Notes: generated from the sequence alone by a model not told the origin. A stretch of 32,768 nucleotides of DNA from an uncultured Streptococcus sp. (GCF_905372115.1 NZ_CAJPNR010000022.1:1-32768); one strand, 5' to 3'. Counted from the stretch's first letter, positions 7,792-16,416 are shown. Translations and numbers: made by a program.

Positions 7792-10455
7792 ATGGCAGAA
7801 TACCTAAGCGATTTAAATTATAAAGGCAAAATATACCAATACAAAGACCTTGGGAAAGCCTCGGCTCCACTAGGAGGGGATATAAAAGAACTTCCTTATT
7901 CTATTCGCATATTATTAGAAAGTGTTCTTCGTAAGGAAGATGGCATTGACGTAACAAAAGATAACATTAGGTCTTTGATGCATTATCAAGCTAAATCACC
8001 AAGCGGAGAAGTTCCTTTTAAACCAAGCCGAGTTATTCTCCAGGATTTTACGGGTGTTCCTGTCGTAGTAGATTTGGCTAGTATGCGTGATGCTATTGTC
8101 GGCCAGGGTGGTCGGGCGGATCTGATTAATCCAGAAATTCCAGTTGATTTAGTCATTGATCATAGTGTTCAGGTGGACTTTTACGGCTGTGACACAGCTC
8201 TGGAAGCCAATATGAACCAAGAGTTTGTCCGCAATAATGAGCGCTACGAATTTCTCAAGTGGGCAGAAAAATCCTTTGATAATTATCGGGCAGTTCCTCC
8301 TGCTACAGGAATTATCCATCAGGTCAATATCGAATTTCTCAGTGATGTCATCATCGAAAAGGATGGCCAACTCTATCCGGACAGCATGTTTGGAACGGAC
8401 AGTCATACGACCATGATTAATGGGATCGGTGTTCTGGGCTGGGGAGTTGGTGGGATTGAGGCCGAGGCTGCCATGCTGGGTGAGGCTTCTTATTTCCCTG
8501 TTCCTGAGGTGATTGGTGTTCGTCTGTTGGGCAAGCTGCCTAAGATTGCGACAGCGACGGATTTGGCTTTAAAGGTCACGCAAATCTTGCGGCAGGAAAA
8601 TGTTGTTGGCAAATTTGTTGAGTTCTTTGGGCCTGGCTTGTCTAATCTAAGTCTGGCTGACCGGGCAACGGTGGCTAATATGGCGCCGGAATACGGAGCT
8701 ACCTGTGGTTATTTTCCGATAGATGAGGAAACGCTCAATTACATGCGTCTGACCAATCGATCAGAAGATCATGTCGAGCTAACCCGTCTCTACGCTCAAA
8801 AAAATCACCTTTTCTATGATGAAAGGGTTGAGCCGAACTATACCAAGGTAGTCGAAATTGATTTGTCCAGCATTGTGCCGAGCATCTCAGGCCCCAAGCG
8901 ACCCCAAGATTTGATTGAATTAACAGCTGCTAAAGAAGAATTTCAAGCTAGTTTAGTCAGGGAAGCGGGGGTCCGAGGCTTTGGGCTAGATGAGAGCGAG
9001 CTGGAAAAGTCTGCAGTGGTTCAGTTTTCTGACCATGAGGAGACGATTAAGACTGGCCATGTGGCTATCGCTGCCATTACTAGCTGTACCAATACATCCA
9101 ATCCCTATGTCCTGATGGCTGCGGGGCTTTTAGCCAAGAAAGCAGTAGAAAAAGGCTTACGTGTTTCAAAGACGGTTAAGACTTCTTTGGCTCCGGGCAG
9201 CAAGGTGGTCACAGGCTATCTCAAGAAGAGTGGTCTTCAGTCCTATCTGGATCAGCTTGGTTTTAATCTTGTCGGTTATGGCTGCACCACTTGTATCGGA
9301 AATTCAGGCGATCTCCGACCGGAAGTGGCTCAGGCGATTACGGATACTGACTTGCTGGCTAGTGCTGTTCTTTCAGGCAATCGCAATTTTGAAGGACGGA
9401 TCAATCCTCTAGTCAAGGCCAATTTCCTAGCTAGTCCGCCCTTGGTAGTTGCCTATGCTCTAGCTGGAAATACCAATATCGATCTGACCAGTGAGCCGTT
9501 GGGTTATGATCAAAATGGGCAGCCAGTTTATTTGATGGATTTGATGCCGGAGCACGACTTGGTTGCCGATTATGTTCAAAAATATGTGACGCGTCAGCTT
9601 TTTGAAAAAGAATATGCTCATGTGTTTGACGACAATGAAAAATGGAATCAGATTCCGACAGCCTCTTCTCAAAATTATCAGTGGAATCAGGCTTCGACCT
9701 ATATTCAAAATCCACCTTACTTTGATGGCTTGGCTGATGATTTAGTCATTCAGCCACTGAAAAATCTTGCTGTGCTGGCAAAATTTGGGGATACGGTGAC
9801 GACAGACCATATCTCCCCAGCAGGAAATATTGCCAGAAACAGCCCAGCAGCTTCCTATTTAATGGAGCACGGAGTGGATTACCAAGAGTTTAATTCCTAT
9901 GGAAGCCGTCGGGGTAATCATGAGGTTATGATGCGGGGGACTTTTGCCAATATTCGGATTAAAAATGAACTGGCGGATGGGAAAATTGGTGGTTACACAG
10001 ATTATAAAGGAGAGCTGCTATCCATTTATGAGGCGGCCATGCGTTACAAAGAAGAGCAAATTGACACCATTGTCCTAGCTGGCAAAGACTACGGTATGGG
10101 CTCCAGCCGTGATTGGGCAGCTAAGGGGGCTAATCTTTTGGGTGTCAAGGTGGTGCTGGCAGAGAGTTTTGAGCGCATCCACCGGTCCAATCTGGTCATG
10201 ATGGGGATTCTTCCTCTGCAGTATCTAGATGGCGAAGATGCGGCTAGTCTGGGCTTAACAGGCAAGGAGACTTTCGACATCAATCTGCCACAGAATCCTC
10301 AAGTTGGTCAGCTAGTTGATGTGATAGCTCGGAAAGGTGTTGAAGAAATAGCTTTTCAAGCTCGGCTGCGCTTTGATGCAGAGGCGGATATCCGTTACTA
10401 TGAAAATGGGGGGATTTTGCCCATGGTCGTTAGAAAGAAATTAGAGGAGGTGTGA
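7792..10455 (+). CDS. acnA: Aconitate hydratase (aconitase A)
   Basis: Interconverts citrate and isocitrate through cis-aconitate with a 4Fe-4S cluster. I chose the ATG at 7792 (MAEYLSDLNY), with GAGGGG before it; a GTG at 7777 lies in that ribosome site and is rejected. The 887-residue length is normal for the AcnA/IRP1 type. Cluster ligands are Cys432 in TSCTNTSNP and Cys498/Cys501 in GCTTCIGN. The substrate-binding region GTDSHTTMINGIGVLGWGVGG (split as GTDSHTT and GVLGWGVGG) and the mobile domain 4 segment DYGMGSSRDWAAKG are present. It is first in a three-gene operon; its stop overlaps the ribosome site region of the citrate synthase gene. Many streptococci lack these genes, so their presence is informative. 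Confidence 0.96.
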   Translation: MAEYLSDLNYKGKIYQYKDLGKASAPLGGDIKELPYSIRILLESVLRKEDGIDVTKDNIRSLMHYQAKSPSGEVPFKPSRVILQDFTGVPVVVDLASMRDAIVGQGGRADLINPEIPVDLVIDHSVQVDFYGCDTALEANMNQEFVRNNERYEFLKWAEKSFDNYRAVPPATGIIHQVNIEFLSDVIIEKDGQLYPDSMFGTDSHTTMINGIGVLGWGVGGIEAEAAMLGEASYFPVPEVIGVRLLGKLPKIATATDLALKVTQILRQENVVGKFVEFFGPGLSNLSLADRATVANMAPEYGATCGYFPIDEETLNYMRLTNRSEDHVELTRLYAQKNHLFYDERVEPNYTKVVEIDLSSIVPSISGPKRPQDLIELTAAKEEFQASLVREAGVRGFGLDESELEKSAVVQFSDHEETIKTGHVAIAAITSCTNTSNPYVLMAAGLLAKKAVEKGLRVSKTVKTSLAPGSKVVTGYLKKSGLQSYLDQLGFNLVGYGCTTCIGNSGDLRPEVAQAITDTDLLASAVLSGNRNFEGRINPLVKANFLASPPLVVAYALAGNTNIDLTSEPLGYDQNGQPVYLMDLMPEHDLVADYVQKYVTRQLFEKEYAHVFDDNEKWNQIPTASSQNYQWNQASTYIQNPPYFDGLADDLVIQPLKNLAVLAKFGDTVTTDHISPAGNIARNSPAASYLMEHGVDYQEFNSYGSRRGNHEVMMRGTFANIRIKNELADGKIGGYTDYKGELLSIYEAAMRYKEEQIDTIVLAGKDYGMGSSRDWAAKGANLLGVKVVLAESFERIHRSNLVMMGILPLQYLDGEDAASLGLTGKETFDINLPQNPQVGQLVDVIARKGVEEIAFQARLRFDAEADIRYYENGGILPMVVRKKLEEV

Positions 10456-10457
10456 GC

Positions 10458-11576
10458 ATGAGTCAGACGGACGGTTTGAAAAATACCATTGCCTGTGATA
10501 CCAGGATTAGCCAGATTGTGGATGATTCTTTGTCTTATGCAGGCTACAATATTTCTGAATTGGTTGAGCACCATGCGAGTTTTGAAGAGGTGATTTATCT
10601 GCTGTGGCATTTGCATTTGCCAACTCAGATTGAGCTTAAGCATTTTGAAGAAGATCTGCGAGCTAATTATGCCATTAGCGATGCGGTGGAGCAGTGTATT
10701 CTCATCCAGTCCCGCAAGCACCTTCATCCCATGAGTGTCTTGCGCTCAACGGTCAGTCTTTTGGGTGTTTATAATGTCCATGCTGAGGAAGCTTCTCTGG
10801 AAGCGACCTATGAGCAGAGCATCCAGCTTATGGCAAAGATGCCGACCATTATTGCGGCTTTTGCAAGACTGAGGTCGGGTCAGACTCCAATAGAGCCCCG
10901 GGAGGATTTGGGATTCGCGGCTAATTTCCTCTATATGCTCAAAGGACAAGAGGCTAGTGAGCTTGAGGTCAAAGCCTTCAACTGTGCCTTGGTGCTCCAT
11001 GCCGACCATGAACTCAATGCTTCAACCTTTGCTGCTCGAGTCTGCGCCTCAACCTTGACCGATATTTATTCCTGCGTGACAGCAGCTGTTGGAGCGCTCA
11101 AGGGTTCCCTTCATGGAGGTGCTAATGAATGTGTCTTTGATATGCTGAAAGAGATCAGAGAGGAAGGGGATTGCCAAGCCTACCTAGACCGCAAGCTGGC
11201 CTCTCACGAGAAGATTATGGGCTTTGGTCACCGGGTTTACAAGACACAGGATCCACGTGAAAAATACCTGCGTCAAATGGCCAAGGACTTGACACAGGGA
11301 ACCAAGGACGAGGTCTGGTATCAGCTTTCAGAGGAAATTGAAGCCTATATGAAGCATACCAAGCACCTGATACCGAATGTCGATTTTTATTCGGCTACGG
11401 TTTACCATGTGTTGGGCATTGACAGCAGTATCTACACCCTGATTTTTGCTATGAGTCGGGTGGCTGGCTGGATTGCCCATATTCAGGAACAGCGCAAGAA
11501 CAATAAGCTGATTCGGCCGCGTTCTAACTATATTGGTGCTCAAGGTTTGGAGTATCTTCCCATTGGAAGGAGATAA
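10458..11576 (+). CDS. citZ: Citrate synthase
   Basis: Condenses oxaloacetate and acetyl-CoA to citrate. The 372-residue size fits the Gram-positive dimeric type. The catalytic residues are His219 (SLHGGANE), His258 (GFGHRVYK) and Asp309 (NVDFYSATVY). The chosen ATG at 10458 has GGAGG seven bases upstream; a GTG six bases earlier is too close to that site. The start lies two bases after the aconitase stop (TGA at 10453-10455), and only one base separates its own stop from the icd start, so the three enzymes are made from one message. The name gltA would serve equally well. Confidence 0.95.
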   Translation: MSQTDGLKNTIACDTRISQIVDDSLSYAGYNISELVEHHASFEEVIYLLWHLHLPTQIELKHFEEDLRANYAISDAVEQCILIQSRKHLHPMSVLRSTVSLLGVYNVHAEEASLEATYEQSIQLMAKMPTIIAAFARLRSGQTPIEPREDLGFAANFLYMLKGQEASELEVKAFNCALVLHADHELNASTFAARVCASTLTDIYSCVTAAVGALKGSLHGGANECVFDMLKEIREEGDCQAYLDRKLASHEKIMGFGHRVYKTQDPREKYLRQMAKDLTQGTKDEVWYQLSEEIEAYMKHTKHLIPNVDFYSATVYHVLGIDSSIYTLIFAMSRVAGWIAHIQEQRKNNKLIRPRSNYIGAQGLEYLPIGRR

Positions 11577-11577
11577 A

Positions 11578-12774
11578 ATGGCAGATAAGATTTTGCTTGA
11601 GAAAGGGCGGTTGCAGGTACCGGATGCTCCTATTATTCCTTACATCCAAGGTGACGGGATTGGGATTGATATCTGGAAAAATGCCCAGCTGGTCTTTGAT
11701 AAGGCAGTGGAAAAGGCTTATGGCGGCCAGAGAAAGGTTGTTTGGAAGGAAGTTTTGGCTGGGAAAAAAGCGGCGGACCTGACGGGTAACTGGCTACCGG
11801 ATGAAACACTGACAATGATTAAGAGCCATCTAGTGGCTGTTAAGGGTCCGCTAGAAACCCCAGTCGGAGAAGGGATTCGTTCCTTGAATGTGGCCCTGAG
11901 ACAGGAATTGGATCTTTACGCCTGCCTGCGGCCAGTTCGTTATTTCAAGGGAGTTCCCAGTCCGCTCAAGCACCCAGAGAAGACTGACATTACGATTTTT
12001 CGGGAAAATACAGAAGACATCTATGCAGGGATTGAGTGGGAGAGTGGAACGGCTGAAGTCCAAAAAGTTATCGATTTCCTGCAGGAGGATATGCAGGTTG
12101 ACAAGATTCGCTTCCCAGAAAGCTCTGCTATTGGGATCAAGCCTATCTCTAAGCAGGGCAGTGAGCGGCTGATACGGGCAGCTATTGACTATGCGCTAGC
12201 CAAAGGACTAAGGTGTGTCACTCTGGTTCACAAGGGCAATATCCAGAAATTTACAGAGGGTGGTTTTCGGAAATGGGGCTATGAGCTAGTTCAAAGAGAG
12301 TATGCGGATGAGCTAGCTTCTGGAAAACTAATCATTCAGGATGTCATTGCAGATAATTTTCTGCAACAGATTTTGCTCTATCCCGAGAAATTTGATGTTG
12401 TTGCCTTAACCAATCTAAATGGTGATTATGCCAGCGATGCCTTGGCTGCTCAGGTGGGCGGGATTGGCATTGCGCCAGGGGCCAATATCAATTACGAGAC
12501 TGGTCATGCTATTTTTGAAGCTACTCATGGGACGGCGCCAGATATAGCGGGTCAAAACAGGGCTAATCCTTGTTCTCTTCTCTTATCGGGAGCCATGCTC
12601 TTTGATTACATTGGTTGGTCAGAGGTCTCTCAGCTCCTGACTAAGGCTATTGAGAAGGCTCTCTTTGAGCAAAAAGTGACAGGCGATTTTGCCAGTCAGC
12701 TGGAAGGGGTGCCGGCTTTGACCACTAGTCAATTTGCCGAGGAGCTACTGGCTAATATAGAGAAGTGTTCATAA
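11578..12774 (+). CDS. icd: Isocitrate dehydrogenase, probably NAD-dependent
   Basis: Oxidatively decarboxylates isocitrate to 2-oxoglutarate, the carbon skeleton for glutamate. The 398-residue protein starts at the ATG after GGAAGGAG; the upstream extension into citZ is not used. The substrate loop GEGIRSLNVALRQE carries Ser102, equivalent to the phosphorylated Ser113 of E. coli. Cofactor residues are informative: where E. coli has Lys344, Tyr345 and Val351 for NADP, this protein has Asp322, Ile323 and Ala329 (APDIAGQNRANP), the set found in NAD-specific enzymes, and NAD use is established for the S. mutans enzyme. No other TCA genes are visible here, consistent with a biosynthetic partial pathway. 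A bidirectional terminator follows. Confidence 0.95.
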   Translation: MADKILLEKGRLQVPDAPIIPYIQGDGIGIDIWKNAQLVFDKAVEKAYGGQRKVVWKEVLAGKKAADLTGNWLPDETLTMIKSHLVAVKGPLETPVGEGIRSLNVALRQELDLYACLRPVRYFKGVPSPLKHPEKTDITIFRENTEDIYAGIEWESGTAEVQKVIDFLQEDMQVDKIRFPESSAIGIKPISKQGSERLIRAAIDYALAKGLRCVTLVHKGNIQKFTEGGFRKWGYELVQREYADELASGKLIIQDVIADNFLQQILLYPEKFDVVALTNLNGDYASDALAAQVGGIGIAPGANINYETGHAIFEATHGTAPDIAGQNRANPCSLLLSGAMLFDYIGWSEVSQLLTKAIEKALFEQKVTGDFASQLEGVPALTTSQFAEELLANIEKCS

Positions 12775-12778
12775 TGAA

Positions 12779-12831
12779 GAAAAAAGCGATGGAGAAGCTG
12801 TCTATTTAGGAAGCCTCTTCATCACTTTTTT
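12779..12831. terminator. Bidirectional terminator between icd and the convergent gene
   Basis: AAAAAGCGATGGAGAAGCT (12781-12799) pairs with the facing segment at 12811-12830 (AAGCCTCTTC then ATCACTTTTT) with two mismatches and one wobble. T runs lie on both strands. The right arm falls within the last codons of the minus-strand gene. Confidence 0.75.
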
Positions 12832-13204
12832 GTCTTTTTCGATATTCCAGTCCCCAGCCGATGATCCAACAGAAAACTAGCAGATAATTTTCAATCCAGC
12901 CCAGTAGGTTGGCTTGATTGGCCTTTTCCAGATAGCCTAGCAGATGGTTGGTGCCAAAGCCCAGCCCGCCCAGAATCAGTGCTAGCAAAGTCATACGTAG
13001 ATAGAACCAATCATACTTTATGTTGGTGGCAATGACTAAAGGCAGAATAGCCAGATTCCAGAAACCAATTTCCCGCTGCCAGTAGGGAGCTAGACCATAG
13101 ATGGACTCATTGCCCAAGAGCTGGGGCTGGAATATCTGGATCATAGCCGCGCCCAGCATAGCTAAGATCAATAAAATGAAAGTCACTCGTAAAAATTTAT
13201 TCAT
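12806..13204 (-). CDS. Small multi-spanning membrane protein of unknown function
   Basis: A 132-residue protein with four likely membrane segments: FILLILAMLGAAMIQIF near the N-terminus, FWNLAILPLVIATNI, MTLLALILGGLGFG and WIENYLLVFCWIIGWGLEY. A charged tail (RKRQKSDEEAS) follows. No family is recognised. AGGAGA precedes the ATG, and a well-formed promoter carrying a Fur-family-like palindrome controls it, so expression may respond to metal or peroxide. It converges on icd and shares its terminator. The regulator context suggests a role in metal or stress physiology, but nothing in the protein itself shows one. Confidence 0.75.
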   Translation of the reverse strand: MNKFLRVTFILLILAMLGAAMIQIFQPQLLGNESIYGLAPYWQREIGFWNLAILPLVIATNIKYDWFYLRMTLLALILGGLGFGTNHLLGYLEKANQANLLGWIENYLLVFCWIIGWGLEYRKRQKSDEEAS

Positions 13205-13228
13205 ACATGTCTCCTTTCTTCTTTGTAG

Positions 13229-13257
13229 ATTATAATGTTTTTGAAAATGATTTTCAA
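13229..13257 (-). promoter_or_regulatory. Promoter with Fur/PerR-like operator
   Basis: On the minus strand TTGAAA (-35, 13252-13257) and TATAAT (-10, 13229-13234) are 17 bases apart. The spacer and -35 hold the perfect palindrome TTGAAAAT-G-ATTTTCAA (13241-13257). This has the 7-1-7 layout of Fur-family boxes (TGATAAT-N-ATTATCA), differing from the Fur consensus at one position per half. Confidence 0.7.
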
Positions 13258-13329
13258 GTTTTCATTTTTTACAAAAGAATCTCTAATAAAATATTTTACA
13301 AGCAAGTCCTATCTTTTTAGGTGCTTTTG

Positions 13330-13338
13330 TGGTATACT
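13330..13338 (+). promoter_or_regulatory. Extended -10 promoter of the RNA helicase gene
   Basis: TGGTATACT is an extended -10 element; no good -35 is seen at the right distance. Transcription would begin near 13345, leaving a leader of about 215 bases before the helicase. Confidence 0.55.
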
Positions 13339-13380
13339 AGATTAGTTGCAGAAATACAGTTTTTCTATTCAGTGGGAACT

Positions 13381-13403
13381 AGCGACCGAGTCGGCGCTTT
13401 TTT
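13381..13403 (+). terminator. Early terminator in the helicase leader
   Basis: AGCG (13381-13384) and CCG (13386-13388) pair with CGG (13392-13394) and CGCT (13395-13398), with a bulged A, followed by six T. It lies only about 40 bases after the predicted transcription start and about 160 bases before the helicase gene, so it would make a short RNA unless read through. The core ACCGAGTCGG equals the last hairpin of Cas9 tracrRNA; see the rejected list. Confidence 0.65.
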
Positions 13404-13430
13404 AGTGCCTGGACTTGAGAGACCATATTT

Positions 13431-13502
13431 ATGAAGAGAAGAGCGAATACTCTCAGAAAATCGAGATTTAACAAGCAACAAGTGCTTGGTATGTTTCGAT
13501 AG
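13431..13502 (+). CDS. Possible 23-residue basic leader peptide
   Basis: ATG at 13431, reading MKRRANTLRKSRFNKQQ and six more residues, stop at 13502. Its composition (eight Lys/Arg in 23) is unlike random DNA of this window, but only a weak GAGAG lies before it. It sits between the early terminator and the helicase ribosome site. Confidence 0.3.
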   Translation: MKRRANTLRKSRFNKQQVLGMFR

Positions 13503-13560
13503 TTGAGTATCAAAAGCCTTATAAGGTGGCTTCGCACCGCCTTTAGAAAGAAGAAGAACA

Positions 13561-15132
13561 TTGAAATTTAATGAATTACATTTATCTGCTGAATTATTAG
13601 CAGAGATTGAAAAAGCTGGCTTTGTAGAAGCAAGCCCTATTCAAGAGCAGACGATTCCACTTGCTATGGCAGGTAAGGATGTCATTGGTCAGGCCCAGAC
13701 AGGGACAGGAAAGACAGCAGCCTTTGGCTTTCCAACTCTAGAGAAGATTGATACAGATAATCCTGCTGTGCAGGCTTTGATTATCGCTCCGACCCGTGAA
13801 TTGGCTGTGCAGAGTCAGGAAGAGCTTTTCCGTTTTGGCCGTAGCAAGGGTGTCAAGGTGCGTTCTGTCTACGGTGGCTCCAGCATCGAAAAGCAAATCA
13901 AGGCCCTCAAATCTGGTGCTCATATCGTAGTAGGAACACCTGGCCGTCTCTTGGACTTGATCAAACGCAAGGCGCTTAAGCTGAATCAGATTGAAACTTT
14001 AATCTTGGACGAAGCGGATGAAATGCTTAACATGGGCTTTTTGGAAGATATTGAGTCTATCATTTCACGAGTACCAGAAGAACGTCAGACCTTGCTCTTT
14101 TCAGCGACCATGCCGGATGCTATTAAGCGTATCGGTGTTAAGTTCATGAAGGAGCCTGAGCATGTCAAGATTGCTGCTAAAGAGCTGACGACAGAGCTGG
14201 TAGACCAGTATTATATCCGTGTCAAAGAAAATGAAAAATTTGATACCATGACCCGCCTGATGGATGTGGAGCAGCCAGAGCTGTCAATCGTCTTTGGCCG
14301 GACCAAGCGCCGGGTGGATGAGCTGACTCGCGGTCTGAAAATCCGCGGTTTCCGAGCAGAGGGTATCCATGGTGATTTGGACCAAGGCAAGCGCCTCCGC
14401 GTTCTGCGCGACTTTAAAAACGGCAATCTGGATGTCTTGGTGGCGACAGATGTGGCCGCGCGTGGATTGGACATTTCTGGTGTGACCCACGTCTACAACT
14501 ACGATATTCCGCAGGATCCAGAAAGCTATGTTCACCGGATTGGTCGGACTGGTCGTGCTGGTAAGTCAGGTCAGTCTATCACTTTCGTAGCGCCAAATGA
14601 AATGGGCTATCTGCAGATCATCGAAAATCTGACCAAGAAGCGTATGAAAGGCCTTAAGCCAGCGACTGCAGAGGAAGCTTTCCAAGCTAAGAAAAAAGTT
14701 GCTCTTAAGAAGATTGAACGCGATTTTGCTGACGAAAGCATCCGTTCTAACTTTGAGAAATTTGGCAAGGATGCCCGCAAGCTGGCAGCAGAATTCAGCC
14801 CAGAAGAGCTGGCTATGTATATCCTCAGCTTGACGGTGCAGGATCCAGATGCCCTTCCTGAAGTAGAAATTGCCCGTGAAAAACCATTGCCATTTAAACC
14901 GTCTGGAGGTGGCTTTGGCGGAAAAGGCAAGGGCAGTCGTGGCGGAAATAATAACCGTCGCAGCAATGACAATCGCCGTGACCGAGGTGTCCGTCGCGAT
15001 CAATTTAAGAAAGGTCGCAAAGACGAGCGTTTTGACAAAGAAAATCGCTACCGCAAGGACCACAAGAAGCCACGCAATACTTCTAGCGAAAAGAAAACCG
15101 GCTTTGTCATCCGTAACAAGGGTGATAAATAA
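13561..15132 (+). CDS. cshA: DEAD-box RNA helicase (CshA/DeaD type)
   Basis: An ATP-dependent RNA helicase that remodels structured RNA in cold adaptation, ribosome assembly and mRNA decay. The 523-residue protein has the Q motif (ASPIQEQ, 24-30), motif I AQTGTGKT (45-52), Ia PTREL, Ib TPGRLLD, DEAD (150-153), SAT (181-183), motif V ATDVAARGLD and motif VI HRIGRTGRAG. A basic, disordered tail follows the core (GGGFGGKGKGSRGG then many Arg, Lys and Asn), suited to RNA binding. The start is TTG with only a weak GAAAGAAGAAG site. A hairpin (AAGGTGG/CCGCCTT, 13523-13543) lies immediately upstream. Together with the early terminator this suggests strong post-transcriptional control. Confidence 0.93.
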   Translation: MKFNELHLSAELLAEIEKAGFVEASPIQEQTIPLAMAGKDVIGQAQTGTGKTAAFGFPTLEKIDTDNPAVQALIIAPTRELAVQSQEELFRFGRSKGVKVRSVYGGSSIEKQIKALKSGAHIVVGTPGRLLDLIKRKALKLNQIETLILDEADEMLNMGFLEDIESIISRVPEERQTLLFSATMPDAIKRIGVKFMKEPEHVKIAAKELTTELVDQYYIRVKENEKFDTMTRLMDVEQPELSIVFGRTKRRVDELTRGLKIRGFRAEGIHGDLDQGKRLRVLRDFKNGNLDVLVATDVAARGLDISGVTHVYNYDIPQDPESYVHRIGRTGRAGKSGQSITFVAPNEMGYLQIIENLTKKRMKGLKPATAEEAFQAKKKVALKKIERDFADESIRSNFEKFGKDARKLAAEFSPEELAMYILSLTVQDPDALPEVEIAREKPLPFKPSGGGFGGKGKGSRGGNNNRRSNDNRRDRGVRRDQFKKGRKDERFDKENRYRKDHKKPRNTSSEKKTGFVIRNKGDK

Positions 15133-15172
15133 GGCGGGTTGTTAACTAGAGTTAGCGGCAATTTTAGCGTCG

Positions 15173-15198
15173 AGAGAGAATGCAAGTTCTCTCTTTTT
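15173..15198 (+). terminator. Terminator after the helicase gene
   Basis: GAGAGAA (15174-15180) pairs with TTCTCTC (15187-15193) around six bases, followed by five T. Confidence 0.85.
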
Positions 15199-15438
15199 GT
15201 TTGTTCAATAAATCTTCTTATTCTCAGTCCTGCAGAAATATAAGTATGAGCCAATTTAGTTTCCTTAATCATGCTGATTGAAGCAGTCCTGTTTGTCAAA
15301 GTAAATTATATCCCCCTTATTTCTGCTGTGAACTGTTTCTGGTGTTTTTTCTATAGAACAGGATTCAAAGTATTTCAACTAATTTCGACATCAAAATTCA
15401 ACATATCAGCTATTTAAAATAAAAAAATTCACAAATCT

Positions 15439-15467
15439 TTGTTTATAAGCTGGAACTGTTGTATAAT
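15439..15467 (+). promoter_or_regulatory. Promoter of the DeoR-type regulator
   Basis: TTGTTT (15439-15444) and TATAAT (15462-15467), 17-base spacer, about 50 bases before the start codon. Confidence 0.75.
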
Positions 15468-15517
15468 AAGGTGAAGGTGAGTCTGTAAGAAATTCAGGAG
15501 CAAAAGGAGAATGTAAA

Positions 15518-16264
15518 ATGAAAGAAAGTAGACATAGAATCATTCTGCAAGAACTGGATCAAACAGGTGTGGTTGCTGTCAAAAACCTCAAAGAAATGCT
15601 GGGTGTCACGGATATGACCATCCGTCGGGATTTGATTGATTTGGAGAAGCAGGGCATGCTGACCCGCGTGCATGGCGGAGCCCATAAGAAGGTCAAGAAT
15701 GCTCTCAACGAGATTTCCCACTCAGAAAAGCAAATGCTGAATGTTGAGGAGAAGAAGCAGATTGCCCGTAAATGTGCGGATTTGATTGCTGACGGGGATA
15801 CGGTCTTTATTGGGTCAGGTACCACAACGGATTTTATCGGAGACTATTTGGATGGCAAAAATATCAGCATTGTCACCAATTCGCTGCCAATTTTTGAAAA
15901 ATTAAAAGAAAGAGCCAATTTAGATTTAATTCTGATTGGCGGACGCTATCGGGCTAAGACTCAAACCTTTGTAGGTCAGTTTGCCAATAATCTTTTGAAA
16001 GAAATCAAGGTTTCCAAGGCCTTTATTGGGGCGAATGGCATTGACGGTCATAATGTTACGACCAGCAATGAAGAGGAAGGCAACGGCGACGCGATTATCC
16101 TTAACAATGCCATCAGCAAATACATTGTAGCCGATAACAGCAAGTTTGACAGCTATTCTTTCTACTCTTTTTACCGGCTGGACAACCTCAGTGCAGTTGT
16201 GACGGACGATAATATCGCTCCGAAAGTCAAGGAAAAATACAGCACTTATGTTGAAATTTTGTGA
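15518..16264 (+). CDS. DeoR/LacR-family transcriptional repressor
   Basis: A 248-residue sugar-phosphate-responsive repressor. Residues 3-55 form the DeoR helix-turn-helix, with the recognition helix in TDMTIRRDLIDLEKQG followed by the family signature RVHGGA. The sensor domain shows the phosphosugar-isomerase-like GSGTTTDFIG, TNSLPI and LILIGGRYR motifs. It is closest in style to streptococcal LacR/GlpR proteins. It stands alone between two terminators, with no sugar transporter or kinase beside it. Its target is therefore elsewhere, unless it controls itself, and the inducer cannot be named from this window. Confidence 0.88.
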   Translation: MKESRHRIILQELDQTGVVAVKNLKEMLGVTDMTIRRDLIDLEKQGMLTRVHGGAHKKVKNALNEISHSEKQMLNVEEKKQIARKCADLIADGDTVFIGSGTTTDFIGDYLDGKNISIVTNSLPIFEKLKERANLDLILIGGRYRAKTQTFVGQFANNLLKEIKVSKAFIGANGIDGHNVTTSNEEEGNGDAIILNNAISKYIVADNSKFDSYSFYSFYRLDNLSAVVTDDNIAPKVKEKYSTYVEIL

Positions 16265-16311
16265 TGTCTGACCGGTGAGAGAAACTTGCTTCAAATAAAT
16301 ATTTTATAGAG

Positions 16312-16356
16312 GTTGTGACTGGGAATTTGTCTAGAAATTCTAGTCGCAGCTTTTTT
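16312..16356 (+). terminator. Terminator after the DeoR-type regulator
   Basis: GTTGTGACT-GGGAATT (16312-16327) pairs with AATTCTAGTCGCAGC (16336-16350) with wobble pairs and one bulge, followed by six T. Confidence 0.75.
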
Positions 16357-16386
16357 ATATCTTGGTCGATTTTGTAAACAACAGTC

Positions 16387-16416
16387 TTGACTTTGCCGCG
16401 GAATTCCTTATATAAT
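16387..16416 (+). promoter_or_regulatory. Promoter of the ICMT-like gene
   Basis: TTGACT (16387-16392) and TATAAT (16411-16416), 18-base spacer, 30 bases before the start codon. Confidence 0.85.

Larger units (their letters stand above)
15133..15517 (+). other. 385-base gap between helicase and DeoR-type regulator
   Basis: Contains the helicase terminator and the regulator's promoter, listed separately. The middle part (15200-15435) is AT-rich with no ORF of note, no RNA gene and no clear repeat. Confidence 0.5.

Noticed and set aside
13381..13403. Similarity to the 3' hairpin of Cas9 tracrRNA (ACCGAGTCGG followed by T run)
   Set aside because: There is no anti-repeat, no nexus hairpin, no CRISPR array and no cas gene nearby. 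A ten-base GC-rich match in a terminator stem is best explained by chance.
13370..13403. T-box-like segment GTGGGAAC...GCG before a terminator
   Set aside because: The leader before it is only about 40 bases, with no specifier stem, and the downstream gene is an RNA helicase, not an aminoacylation or amino acid gene.
14566..15063. Minus-strand 165-codon frame opposite the helicase C-terminus
   Set aside because: No ribosome site, no family features, and it lies wholly opposite a well-supported gene with biased codon use.
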